From Magnolia sinica (taxonomy: Eukaryota; Streptophyta; Magnoliopsida; Magnoliales; Magnoliaceae), in NCBI RefSeq assembly GCF_029962835.1, contig NC_080584.1:78582862-78646861 (forward strand): DNA of 64,000 nucleotides, written 5' to 3'. Position numbers and translations under genes: made by a program. Position 1 is the first letter of the stretch. Every line of letters begins with the position of its first letter. The notes beneath the pieces are model-generated. The model was not told the origin of the DNA, searched no databases, and saw nothing but the letters and a program-made list of their open reading frames with translations. Shown in pieces: positions 33,049 to 45,273 of this stretch.

Positions 33049-36000
33049 TCATGAAAATCTGACGGACCCAATGCCTACGTTATCTAAAACAATGGTGCCC
33101 CTCACCAGCCTGGGCAGAGCCGACTATGAATCATAAATTCTATTTGGGCTACCGTTGCTAGTTCATCTTGCCAAGGAATCAGCCGCCGAATTCGCTTCCC
33201 TAAAAACGTGATTGAATCTGGTGTTGAGTCTCCCGCGCAGTTGCTGAATAGCACCTAGCATATACCAGATGTTCAACGAGCAGGTAGCATGGGGATCGAC
33301 AATCGCATTCGCTAGAATTTTGGAGTCAGACTCAACCATAATGTTAGGCAGGCCCAGTTTGTAGCATAAAGTTAAGCCATCAACCATGGCTTGCGCCTTG
33401 GCTACCATGTTAATAGCTCGGCCGTAAGATCTGTGAAAAGCAAAGACGGTTTTCCCATGATGGTCCCTGCAAATTCCACCACCACCACTCTCCCCTGGGT
33501 TGCACCTAGAAGAGCCGTCTACATTAAGCTTCAGCCAACCAAGGGGAGGCTTCGACCACTTGACTATGGCTGGATTACCTGGCGACTTGGGAGCAGCGGA
33601 TGGGATTCGAAGAGAGTGGAGGACAATCGAGTCAGCCAAGGAGTGCCTGTCAGGAGCTTGAACGAGGGAGCCTATCTCACTTAACCATCGAGAGACATTG
33701 GAAATAATCAGGGGAGCAGACATACCATGACTGTCGAAGAGGGCTGAATTTCTGTTTTTCCAGATTTCCCAGGAAATGAAGTAGGGACCGAGTCCTGTGA
33801 GAAAGGATACTCTGCTTTTGTGGCTAGCGCTGTTGTCCAAAGGAGGAAATGCTGTAAGAATGATTGGTTGGGCATAGAAGGAACATCGAATAATCATTCG
33901 AAGTGGCCCCATACATCAATTGCAACTCTGCCTCGACTGAAAAGGTGGTCCAAATCTTCCACAGTCCAGAGGTCTTGGCCCAAAAGAGAAGATGGCTACT
34001 GACTGCCAGTCTGCATCTGGGGAGGGGGGGTGTCAGTTGGGAGGGGGAAGGCTGACCTGTAGCATTCACATTTTGATGTCAAAGCAATTCCAATTTTTTG
34101 GATAGCCGTGTCAACTGGGACTGCACCATGGAGAATCTTCCAGCTGAAAATGCCCAGTTTTGGGGGGAGCACATCATTCCAGATCCACCTGGACCAAGTG
34201 AGGGTGGGCTGCTGAGATCTGATGGCGTTCTAGGCCGTTTTGAGGGAGAATGTACCGGAGGTGGACAGGTCCCAAATCAGTCTATCCTTCCTATTAGAGA
34301 TGGTGATGTGGGCTGATTGAACAATGCTCATGGCGGAGGGGGAGATAATGTGTGCAATTGCTGATGACAGATTAGCATCAAGATAGGAGAACTAATCTCT
34401 TACAGTGAGGTTCAGCAGAGACGAGGGAATTGGGGTCGCAGTCGAGCTAAGGAGCAAGCCTCTCCCTATCCAATTCGAAGTCCAGAAATTAATGGAGCCT
34501 TCTCCAACCAGCCGCCTGGAATGCTGCAATATAAATTGGAGATTTTTGAAGATGGGCTTCCATACTGAAGAACTGGTGTATCCATCCACTCCTCTGTTGT
34601 GCAGCAGCTTATGGAAGTATTTAGCTGAGAATAAACCAGCCCATAGGGATGTGCCCTAGAGCAATTGCCAACCCATCTTAATACGGAATGCACGCATGAC
34701 ATTGTCCAAACACCTAATGCCAAGACCACCCTCGGAGTGAGGAGTGCAAACAGTGGTCCATTTGATCCAATGCCTTTTTGTTCCCATGGTTTGAATTGCC
34801 CCAAAATAAATTTACAACTGCTCTATCCATCACCTTAATGACCGCTTTAGGGAGGGGAATGGCCGATAGCATATGGATGGGGATGCTGGACAGGACATGT
34901 TTGATAAGAATGATCTTTGCTGCCGGGTTGAGGAGCTTAGCTTTCCATCCCTCAATCTTGCTAGAGATCTTCTGGGTGAGTTGGTGTAAGAGCGGACCGC
35001 AGACTCTGCCTTTTGTGAGAGGGACACCAAGGTAAATTGTAGGGAGAGTGGCATGCTTGAATCCTGTTAAGTTGCTTAACTTTTGGGACTTGCTTCTGGT
35101 TGATTTCTTTGGTAAGATAAACGAAGTCTTGGAGCTATTCACCTTCTGGCCGGAGATAGATTCATAGTTCCCAATAAATGTGAGGAGAGATTGCACATTA
35201 GTCAACCTGCCATTGAGAAAAAGGACAGTGTCATCTGCAAAAAATAGGTGGGTAATCGTGGGGCAGGTCCGATGGAGCTTGTAGTGCTGACATCTCCCAG
35301 AAGAGAACTGGTTGGATAAGGCCCTACTGAAAACTTTTGCTGCCAAGATAAATATGGATGGGGATAGCGGGTCTCCCTGCCTAAGACCTCGACTAGATTC
35401 GAAAAAGCTAAAGCTTCAACCATTTATGATGACCGAAAACCATATGTTCTTCCAGCACCTTTGAATGCAGTTGATCCAACGCCCATCAAAGCCAAATTTT
35501 TGAAGGACAAGGGAAATGGATCCCCATTTAAGGCAGTCATAGGCCTTTTCCATGTCAAGTTTGAGGATTAAATTGCCTCCATAAACAGGCCTATCGATCT
35601 CATGAACCATCTCCCTGGTGATAACAATATTCTCAACAATAGATCTCCCTTTGACAAAGGCTGCTTGTTCAGGGGAGATTAAGCCTGGGAGGAGGGGAGC
35701 CAGCCTATTAGCCAGAATCTTGGAAAATATCTTCATGATACAGTTGCATAGGCTTATGGGCCAAAAATCGCTAATGTATTCCGAGTTCTTCTTCTTTGGA
35801 ATGAGGGAGATTAGAATACATTGGAAGGCTTGAGGAATTGATCCTCCATTGATGAATCTTTAGCCGCTTTGAAGAGGTCGTTGCCAATTACGTCCCAGCA
35901 TGAGGAAAAGAATGATCCTCCAAAACCATCCGGGCATGGGGCACTATCGACAGGGATAGAGAAAGCAGCCACTTTAACTTCCTCTATTGTTAGAAGAAGC

Positions 36001-37321
36001 ATCAGACTCCTGTTCATTTGATCTGTGACAAGATGCAGGATGCATTGTACAATTTCAGCATTGTAAGAGGAGACTTCAGAAGAAAAAAGGGACCTGTAGT
36101 ACTATTCAGCTTCTTTGGCGATGTCTTCAATTTTCTCTAAGATTTCGCCTGTAGCCCTTCTCAGTTTTTTAATCTCCAATCTCCTACAATTGTCTATCAC
36201 TGAATCATGAAAAAATCTAGTGTTTCTGTAGCCTTCCGTCGGCCAGTTGTTCTTGGACTTTTGCTTCCAAAAAATTTCCTCGTAGAGATAGGCCGTTTTG
36301 AGTTTTGCTTGAGCCTGGTTGAGAGAGATGGTGTCAGCTTCGGATTTAGAAATTTGGAGTTGGACTTCAGCCTTGGTTACATCATTCTCTATTATCTGGA
36401 CATTCTAGGCAATATTATCGAAGGATTTTTTTGTTCCACGATCTCAGAATTGACTTGAGGATTTTCATCTTGATATGAAACTTATCCATTGGGGAGGCGT
36501 GTATCATTGTTCGAACAGGCCTTGACCGTATCCATGAAGTCGTAATGCTCAGTCCACATGCATTGGAATTTGAAAGGACAAGGAAAATTAGCTGCGTCGG
36601 TTTGGAATGATAAGAGAATAAGAGAGTGGTCCGACACATATCTGGAGAGGTGGTCGACTTTGCATCTTGGGAGTGTTCGCATCCATTATGAATTGATGAT
36701 GATCTGATCGAGTCTAGCCCATCTGCGGCTTGTGCCAGATCGGTTATTACACCAAGTGAAGGGGGAGCCCAAGAATCCTGCATCAATCAGCCCTGCATCA
36801 TTAACTGCGTCCCTGAAATCTGTCATGGCTGCCGTCATCTGCAAAAGACCCCCTAGTCTTTCATCTGGGGAGATTGTGGTGTTGAAGTCGCTGCAAACCA
36901 TCCATGGACCCCTTATTGCATTGGAAGTGTGTCTCAGCTCGTCCCAAAGGAGTTTCCTCTGATCTCTATTGCAGCTAACGTAAACAGTCGAAATGAAGAA
37001 AGGGAATGGCAGGGAATTCCCTGTGATAGAGATGGTGATGCATTACTTGGACGCAGTGAGGGTTTGAATCTGGAGATGGCTTTTAGAGAGAATCCAAATC
37101 TTTTTTTCCACAGCATCATCATTGATCTGGTTGTCAAATCCTAGTCTGGCAGCAACTGCCACGTGTTTAGACTCCCTGATCATAGGCTCTTGAAGAAGAA
37201 GCAACTCAATATTGTGTTTACAAATCAAATGTTTCAAAAAGTGAATAGTTGGCGCGTTGCCCACCCCTCTCACATTCCATGAGAGGAGGCTAATCATCAG
37301 TAGCCTAACCTTTACGCCCAA
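33049..37321 (-). pseudogene. LINE ORF2: endonuclease, RT, zinc region, RNase H (broken)
   Basis: The frame starts near 37321 with LLSWNVRG and LLLQEPM (endonuclease Asn and Glu). It continues with CSDFNTT and GSPFTWCN (about 36690-36900) and SDHSLILL in another frame (about 36600). RT follows: EEVKVAAFSIP (36.0 kb), KLDMEKAYD (about 35.57 kb) and HLFFADDTVLF (about 35.25 kb, the catalytic FADD intact). The connection LGPYFISWEIWKNRN leads to RNase H (33163-33912). There Asp132, Asp196 and Asp245 are kept, but the catalytic Glu has become Lys172 (VAKAQAM). At least two frameshifts and several stops break it, including TGA after VIING near 35416 and after SLAR near 33163. ORF2 would end at the TGA at 33049. 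Confidence 0.88.
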
Positions 37322-37329
37322 CCTGAGTC

Positions 37330-39436
37330 TTCGAACTCCTCAGCCTCTAACTTTTACACTTGAAGCATTTTGTTTTCGATAGGGCTGTTCACTTTGGGTT
37401 GGACTTGGGGGAGTCTAGATCATCCTGTTGAAAGCTATTGCTAGAGACAAGTGTGTCCGTATCAAGCTGCAATGACTTCCCCTGTAGGTCCACCCATAAA
37501 TTGATTGCCGCTTTGGCGTGGTTCTTCCAGGGAGGATCCATAGGAGGATTCTGATGATCAGCTATTTCCAGATTCTCAGTTTGTTGTTGGTGGCTGCCCT
37601 ATTCCATAATCAGCTTAGTTCCCTTGATTGTGCCAACTTGACTTGGGGTAGGTGATCCTGCTAAGTAGAAGGTGTGTGAATCGCAAATGGTTCCTAGTTT
37701 TGGGATCGTAGACACCAGAGTGGAATCATGGTGTCTGATGGAGTTAGCTCTGGTTGTTTCACGAGTAGCAAAAAATTCCAAGAACATGTCCTTAATGCCG
37801 GATAGCCATTCTTCCCAAGCTACCATCATGTCAGGCGTTGGCTGTTTCCATTGTAAGGGAGTAGAAGGGCACCCGGTGTGTTGATTTGGTTAGTTGGAAG
37901 TCCTGTTGGGAACCTGTTCATTGCTCAGTTGTGGATCCAACCTGTCAGCTGGGAGGAGCTGTTGCTGCTCACAGCTAGCCGCAGGTCCAAATACATCAGA
38001 TCTGATAGGTGATTGCTGGTTGCAGGTGTCCCGGCTATCCATGGGAACCGGAGGATCTGGGAATTGGAAGCTGCCAGTTTTCGGGAGTTGTGGGGTTGGA
38101 TTTAGCTTAATGTGTCCTAGTCTATTGTTGGCGTCCATCAGGAGAGTCGCATTCGAAGTCTGGAGCTGTGTAGGGAGGGGAAACTATATCAGTGACTGAT
38201 CTGGTATGAGCATGAGAGAGGGTGGTTCACAATTCCCAGGGTGGTGATGGGAGTTGGTCATCGTCACTGCCATTGAGGCATTCTATCGAACAGGTGGGGA
38301 GCATCAATTAAGATCGGCTTGTGTGGGGTCAGTGTTTCGCTCCCCTCTTGCTCTGACTACCCATTGTTTCATCATTTCCTTAGCAGTGGTAGTCATAAGT
38401 CCTTGAGCTTGTGTCTCGCCAAATTGATAGGCAACTTCAAGATAGGCATAGACTGGGAAAGGTTTTCCATCTACAAGAAGGTTTATGGTTTTGAAGAACG
38501 GGTGATCCATTGATTATGTCCTTCCATCTGCTTGCGATCTAAGTCTAAGACCGAGCCCATGCGTTCTGTAATGCTACCGACAATGTGCTCGCTCCAGGCG
38601 TGGATGGGAATGCCTTCAATACGTATCCAGGTGCCTCTTCCTGGAGTGGTCATTGTAGGGCTCCAAGCTCTGACGTTGTGGAACCCCATCTTCTGATGCA
38701 GTGTCCTGTTCCTTGAGAAGGAAATGACATCTTCCCTGGATCCTAAGTTAATAAGGTAAGATGAAATGGAGATTCGAAAAATGTCTACTTGACAGAGGTG
38801 GAAGGCAGAGGAGCTCAGATGTTCCTTAATGGTAGGTAAGATGTCTATTGTACCGAGGGTCTCGCCAATAATGGCATTGGACAAGGAAGCCCTTCCCTGA
38901 TTGGAGATCCATTTTGAGATGATGACTGAGTGGTTGGGCATGGGAGGGCTTGGCAGACGCAAAGCATCTTTGAAGGAGGCATGGTTGGTTGGTGGCTAAT
39001 GTTGCTGAGCGTTTCGGCTCTGAGGGCGTTGCTTCTCAGATGGAGGTAGAGGAATCTGGGGGCGAGCAGGTGCATATCCCTTGAGCTGAGAGGTTACCTT
39101 ATGAAGAGGGGCCGTGGTATTGGTAGGTGGTTGAGAGGACGAAGGTCATTGTTCTGCATCCTTCACTGTCATGCGACGCCTGGCGAGGAATCGATCATTG
39201 AGCATTTGCTTTGCCGTAGTGGCATTGTCTGTGCGTCAGAATCTAATGAATGCATATCCTCTGCTTCGTCCAAATGTCTTGAATCTAGGGATGTAGATGT
39301 CTGAAATTTCCCCAAATTGGCCAAATCTCATTTTTAGGTCATCCTCTATGACGTTGAAGGCAAGGTTGCCCACAAAGAGGCTATGGCCCCTCGAGGATCG
39401 TCGGGGTCGCCGGACAGGTTGCCAATCTCCGTCCAT
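37330..39436 (-). pseudogene. LINE ORF1 with RRM and DUF4283-like region (broken)
   Basis: The start is MDGDWQPVRRPRRSS at 39436. An RRM follows with RNP2 LFVGNL (residues 20-25) and RNP1 RGYAFIRF (59-66), interrupted by a TGA just after RNP1. A Pro-rich linker leads to a region (38483-38962) with GRGTWIRIEGIPIHAWSEH, like the DUF4283 domain of plant retroelement proteins. The rest is in another frame (38304-38510, then 37599-38138), ending with a basic tail. ORF1 proteins bind LINE RNA. The bounds at the 3' side are approximate because the frame is lost. Confidence 0.8.
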
Positions 39437-39589
39437 TCATTCGCCGGCCACGACATTACCTGTCATCGTCCCAAGACACGAAAAGTCATCTCAGGTCTCT
39501 CACTGTCTCATCTATCCGAACCTAACCAATGAAACACTATCTTAATTAATATGAAAAGGTTAATTGAATGAGAAGATCCAAAGAATCAG

Positions 39590-39995
39590 TAACTATTTAT
39601 GCTATAATAGGAATGCCTAAGCCTACATACAATGAAAAGTGTCAATATCACCAAGAGTATATGGTCCTACAGTAGAAAGTTGACATGCTTAGAATACAAG
39701 CAAGAAGAACATATTCAATGAAACAGTCTATGCAACCTAAAAAGACTTTTAACAAAAAAGACCTAAAAAGGCAACATTAATGAGAATTGAAAATAAAAGC
39801 AAAACTAATAGATCTAATCAAACAATCCCTATTACCTAAAAAACCAACCTCAATGAAAGAATCCAAAATAAAAGTAAACTGAATAAATCAAATGAAACAA
39901 TCCCTGCAACATGAAAAGGGTGCCTTAGTTGAAGAATTCAAAAGAAAAGTAAAACTAACAAATCCAAACAAACAATCCCTACATATCCACAATAA
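39590..39995. repeat. Diverged ~73-base tandem repeat
   Basis: Units share 'aaacaatccctacaacctaaaaa', '(c)aatgaaagaattcaaaa' and 'taaaagtaaaactaa' and recur at about 70-75 bases. Similar phrases lie before the LINE at 32760-32868, so the LINE inserted within this repeat. Confidence 0.65.
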
Positions 39996-40127
39996 TAGTG
40001 CATCATTGTTTGCTATAAGAGAAACCATTGAAGTATGTATACCCGCTCAATTTCAAATGTGGAGTAGCTAAATGAATGCAAGTATTAAAATGCATAATCG
40101 AAATTTTCAAATAGGAAATAAATATGT

Positions 40128-40460
40128 CCAATTTTGAATTAGGGTTTAATATTGCCCAAATTCCATTGGGGATTAGGGTAATTAAATACCTAACTTCATA
40201 TTGAATTTAGGTTATATAAATTCCCAAATTGAAATTCGAGGTTTAATAATGTCTAAATTCTTGATTGGGAATTAAGGTAATGAAATGCCCAAATTCTAAT
40301 TGAAACTCGCTTACATAAATCCCTAAAATCAATTTAGGGTTTAATAATGTCCAAATTTGATTGTGGATTAGGGTAAATAAATTTCAAATTCTAATTAGAG
40401 TTTTCTTATATAAAATTTCAAATTTAATGGGGTATTAGGGTAATAAAATTTCCAAATTGG
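40128..40460. repeat. Diverged ~97-base tandem repeat
   Basis: About three and a half units of 'aatttagggtttaataatgtccaaattc...gggtaat...cataaatccc'. Starts at about 40128, 40228 and 40325 give a period of 97-100 bases. AT-rich, no gene. Confidence 0.75.
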
Positions 40461-40461
40461 G

Positions 40462-40965
40462 ATGCGTATGCAGGACCCCCATTTATTTTCCCTTATCATG
40501 TCCCATAAACCCCGGACAAAAGACACTTTACCAAACATTTCACGAGTCATCGTGTCTTACAAACCCATGAACCTGACACATTTATATTGTTTAGAAAAGA
40601 TAGAGTCACATGGGGTCCTACACACAACAAAAGATGTAAAAACAATTAAACAATTAAGAAAGGTGAAAGTGACAAATGTTACCATAGCACATGGGCCCTG
40701 CACTCACAATAGACATCTATAAATATACATGAGAATGAGAAATAGATCTACCATTGCTCACAGGTGTTAGGATTTTTATTTCAATGCTAAGAGTAAGAGA
40801 TGAGAAGAGAGTTTTCTCTTATCATTCAAGAGGAGGGTAATAGTTGAGAAGAGCCATTGCTTCTATCATTTAAGAAGAGGGGAAGAGGGTTCATCTTGAA
40901 TTGTTCCATTTAGAAAGGGTTTCCTGTCAATTGACAACGGAAATTAAGTGTTTCCAGTTATCATT
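40462..40965. other. Unassigned
   Basis: An 86-codon plus-strand open frame (40462-40722) has no recognised motif or initiation context and is followed by GA-rich sequence. It is probably chance. Confidence 0.4.
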
Positions 40966-40969
40966 GGTT

Positions 40970-41195
40970 GAGATGGGAGACGAGGGTTTTGATCGATCGA
41001 TGGCTGAGATGGGAGACGAGGGTTTTGATTGATTGATGGATGAGATGGGAGATGGAGGTTCCAATGATAGGAGATGTGATGAGATACGAGATAAGGGTTC
41101 CAATTGTAGGAGAAGTGATGAGATAAGAGATGAGAGTTTCAATCGAAGGAGATGCGATGAGATGAAAGCCCCATAAAAGGTGAGAAGAAAATCTT
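40970..41195. repeat. 36-base minisatellite 'gagatgggagacgagggttttga'
   Basis: The first three units start at 40970, 41006 and 41042 (period 36) and are close copies. Further 'gatgagata..gagata' units decay to about 41195. The minus-strand frame across it (LSSLISSLLLQLEPLS...) is a repeat artefact. Confidence 0.85.
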
Positions 41196-42209
41196 CTTTT
41201 AAGGTTAGTTTTAACACCCGATTGCTTTTATTGAAGAGCAATTCTTCCATTTTGAAATACGGTTATGAGAACTCGAATGACGTATGAAGCCAAGTGGTTA
41301 AATCGATAATGGAGTGAAAGGGCTGGCATATTACTTTAAATAACTTTAAAGTAGGCAGTCTTTTACAAATAGACAAAAAGATAGGTGATTTTAGTAAATG
41401 GTTTAAAAGAAAAAGAGACTAAGAGGTCTGCAAGTTTGCGATGTATCTGAGAATGCAACAAGTTATAGAGCATACTCTCAAAAGATGCTTATTAAAGTAG
41501 GGGGATTAGAGAAGATGTAATTATACAAATGATGGGATGCAAATGCACATGGCGGCAAGGCTAATTTCACCCTTAGGAAGGAAGAAATGACCATTTTAAC
41601 CCGGGGAATGAATTATATTGCTACCTAGTATGGATGCTAGAGCGCGGATTTGCTTAAGTGACGGGAGATCAACTCTCACTTCTTCCACTGGTTGCCTCGC
41701 TTGAGAGCTTTCGTAAAAGGAGTAAAAGGGTATAATATTTCACCAAAGTCGCCACTAACCAATTATTATGATTCTATAATTAGTTAGACCTTATAGAAAT
41801 GCTTAAGATTGAGGACCCGAAGATCCTTAACCCCAAGATGACTCATAAATTTATGTTCCAAAGATTCCAAGTAAGGGACTACGATACCAGAGAGGGAAGG
41901 TGTTAGGCACCCACTCTACCCATATGAACGTACGGTCTTTACTACATAAGGTTTGACTAGTTTATGAGGAATAAGATTAGTTCTTGTATGCAGAAAATGT
42001 AATGTGATGCAATGGTAGTAATAATTGACTGATTTGAATTTCTTATATGCATGATTTGACTATATCGGCAAGATGCAGAGCATACGTTCGAACGGTCAAG
42101 TACAGGGTGCAAAGTATGTGTGTATGTGATTCTTAATGTTGTATGGGTGCTTATGTTAGAATGATAGCCAACCAGGTAAAGTTTCTATTAGACCTACTCC
42201 GGTTATATT
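41196..42209. other. Unassigned, retroelement-like phrases
   Basis: No gene is seen. The sequence 'gagagggaaggtgttaggcacccact' (about 41890-41916) is of a kind I have met in plant LTR retrotransposon untranslated regions, which suggests old element DNA. No boundary could be set. Confidence 0.35.
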
Positions 42210-43712
42210 TGTAATGCCCTGATTTTTTCCGGCCCAAGTAGTTACTCAAGCCCAAGAATTTCGGGTGTTAATAATGTAAAAATTGGATGCTTCAAAATCA
42301 CACCTTGTTTTTTTTTTTTTTTGTTCATTTAGATCATATCTAGTTACATTCATGAAGGTAATCATTCACGAGAATAAAATCAACTGTATTTATTATTTCA
42401 TTAGAGCAAAAAGCGTACAAATAATTCTTTATTGCCCTCTTAATAGGAGCTTATTACATTATCAAGTTTGCAGCGGAAATATAAATAAAACTAAATTATG
42501 AAACTATTTTCTTATTCATTCAGTATAATCTTTCATATGGAGGTGATCCTTTGGGTATTCAATTTGTACGTCACCTGCATCATCTGTACAGTTGGAAAGG
42601 GTCAATGCCCTAGTCATAGTGATAGTTATCCTTTAAGGTTTACAATAATTCAAGTGATTCATAAGAATATCGAAAGGGTACCGATACATCCATATTCTAC
42701 ATATACAAGAGGTATCAATATATGCAAATATTCTATACGACATGCATGCCCAACAAAGTATGTGCGGTTCATCACAATTAGCGATCATGGTCACAATGTG
42801 GAAGGCGGTTCAAGATATCTGACTTGCCCCGCATTCTCACGCTATGAAGATTCATTAGCGTGTCTCATGTTAACGTCAATTTACACGAATATCTTAAGGT
42901 AACACAACAACATGATTGGGGGATTTACATGACACGATGTGTTTTTGGAGCGACTATTTGCGATATCCAATCCTAAGAAGTGATGTAACACGCATGGTGA
43001 TTTACTTACATCAATTGTGCACTACTCACCAACCCACGGGATTACGTGCTGACCGAGAGAGTTGCTACCCAAAACATATTATGTCCACGATAGTATATTG
43101 ATCACTAGAAGTAGAATTTCTAACATGATACTTGCATGCAAAATAATAATATAGTGATTTGAATTATGTATCAATGATTCACAGTGTGAAATTAAACAAT
43201 AGTGAAAACATGTAAGGAAGAAGTAGACAAATCAATTTGAATGTAAAGTTTAAAGGAGATAAACCCTCACCTTTAAAATCGATTCATTCTCAACTAAGGC
43301 TGGATGTTTATATACATTCCTTCGAATTCAATCTTATCCTAGTTCACATAATTTGTAAGGTTAAGATTCAATGTAGGGTTGTGTCTATGACCTAGGTCTA
43401 GGGTCTAACTAGTTAACTATTTAAGAGAAACATGAATTCAAGTTATTAGGTAAACAAGCGATTTACCTTATTTGATGTTTATTCCTAGCCTTTCATCCTT
43501 GTAACTGAGTGAATGTCTCTGCTGAGTCGACTCAATTCTACTCAGCTCTAGTTAATTCTACAAGCATCCCCGGTTTTGAATTTGTAATTTGCATGAAACT
43601 CGACAGATAGAAATATGGCAAGGGAAGTTCGAGTTAGTCACTCACCTCTGAGAATATTGAACTTGGCTCAATCCTGGACTTGAGCTAATGACTCAATGAG
43701 TCATTCTCTTTA

Positions 43713-43713
<1 letters not shown>

Positions 43714-43775
<62 letters not shown>
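43714..43775. repeat. (TC)n-(TA)n compound microsatellite
   Basis: About 49 bases of TC followed by about 13 of TA. It creates the spurious ERERER frame on the minus strand. Confidence 0.95.
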
Positions 43776-43776
<1 letters not shown>

Positions 43777-44337
43777 AATTTTCTCTCCCTGTCGCACGTT
43801 CTCTTTCCCTTAGTTTGGTTGTGAGTGTTCTAGCAAAGGTAATGGGGGATTTATATCCTTCAAGTGTCTTCAAATCGGCCTCTACATAGCCTTATAGCGT
43901 TGGGTTACGCTATGTCCGAACGAGTGTGGGGGCAGTTTTCGTTGTTGTTTGGGTGAATTCCCTTAAGACAGACCTAGCTAATGTGTTAGGAAGTTTCACT
44001 GGTATCTGTGGGGTCCACCTAGTGGCCGTTTTTTATTTTCAAATTGTGGGAATTTAAAATCACACGATCAAGGTTAAATCGGAGAAGACAATGAGTGCTT
44101 CAATGACAGATTTCATTTTTGCCCATCTTTCTTCAAGACGATTGTTGTCGATGATTTGGATGGATGCATGGAAGCTTGTAGACCTTGAAAATCGAAGGTC
44201 CAGGAGGTTTCAGTCAGTGGTTTTCTTGAAGGAAACCTCACGCTGTGTGGCTTGGTTCTGGGAAAGACGGTGGAGACGTTGTGTTTACTGAAATTGCAGT
44301 ATAACCACTGGGACTGAAGTATGAAGTATGACTAAGA

Positions 44338-44783
44338 GTGGTAAATATCAGAAACATAAATCAGGCAGCAGCAACAGGAGCAACAGCAAGAGCAGTTAAT
44401 TTACTCATAGACCCAAGACTGGAGGCTGCTCTGACAGGCGACAGTGCCGTTGGGGAACCACAAACCGATCTCTTTCCTTGCACTCTCAACAGAATCGCTC
44501 CCATGGATGACATTCCTACATGTAGAAAAGAGAACCCTCAGTTGAATCATCATAATTACCATGAATCACTAGCCCTTCGATTGATGGCCAGCAAGTCAAC
44601 CCTTAATAGTACAATTAAACCAACCACAGGTCAAGAAGGCTTTCCATGCCACCAGAACTTTTAAGACTAAGGTTAACCTTGCAACAGAAATGATTAAATT
44701 GCAACACCTTAAAAGTTCAGCATTTTACACACACAAAAAAATAAAAAAAATAAAAAAATACAGACAGCCTAATCACCGAAATG

Positions 44784-44790
<7 letters not shown>
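44338..44790. other. Unassigned, 108-codon open frame
   Basis: The plus-strand frame 44338-44664 is open (MVNIRNINQAAATGATARAV...) but has no recognised domain, and no splice or promoter signal that I can defend. Confidence 0.3.

Positions 44791-44850
<60 letters not shown>
44791..44850. repeat. (TA)30 microsatellite
   Basis: Sixty bases of perfect TA. Such tracts are length-variable and hard to sequence exactly. Confidence 0.97.
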
Positions 44851-44853
<3 letters not shown>

Positions 44854-45273
44854 TTTTACCTGTATTTTTTTACTAATAAAAGTGGGGTCGAGCATTGCAG
44901 GACTGGTAATATGTGTATGACATCCAATCTATCCAGCAGGCGTGCCCTACCATGATGATTCAAGCAGCATAAAAGTCAGGCTGATCCAAACATAAGGCAG
45001 GTCAGATGTGAATTTGGATGTTTTGGGTGGTGTCACTATTTTCACCCCCAAAAACATTGAAGCCCTTCATGATATTTGCAGTCATGGTTAAACATCCCAA
45101 GCACCAATACCTTACAATATTATATCTCAATTTCATGTCTTCATATGATGTGTAGGCTAGACACTACACCACATCAACTGTGAGAACAACATGATAGCAT
45201 TACACAAATAGAGTCATAATTGCCTAAAAGAATCAATAGGTAAAGTAAGTAACTTTGCAATAGAGATCTGTAC

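Larger units (their letters stand above)
32869..39527 (-). mobile_element. Full-length LINE (RRM-type plant L1), minus strand
   Basis: 6.66 kb bounded by the duplication aatgaaacaatatctt (32853-32868) and aatgaaacactatctt (39528-39543), 15 of 16 bases. The tail is the T-rich tract at 32869-32905. Order on the minus strand: a ~90-base 5' untranslated region, ORF1 with an RRM (39436 down), ORF2 with endonuclease, RT, zinc region and RNase H (37321 down), 3' untranslated region and tail. RRM-containing ORF1 defines the BNR-like L1 group described in Beta and other plants, and the 3' RNase H is also a known plant L1 trait. Several stops and frameshifts in both ORFs mean it is no longer coding-competent. 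Confidence 0.92.
42210..45116. mobile_element. Possible solo LTR (TGTAATGCCC start)
   Basis: The start TGTAATGCCCTGATTTTTTCC resembles the TGTAACGCCCC LTR at 11421. A plausible end is CCTTACA at 45116, because the five bases before the start (atatt, 42205-42209) recur right after it (45117-45121). The inverted end similarity is only five bases, and much of the interior is low-complexity, so this is tentative. Confidence 0.3.

Noticed and set aside
43685..43873. Minus-strand frame with ERERER
   Set aside because: A translation of the compound (TC)n-(TA)n microsatellite.
44791..44850. (TA)n as a terminator or cruciform regulatory site
   Set aside because: A simple microsatellite; nothing nearby ties it to a transcript end.
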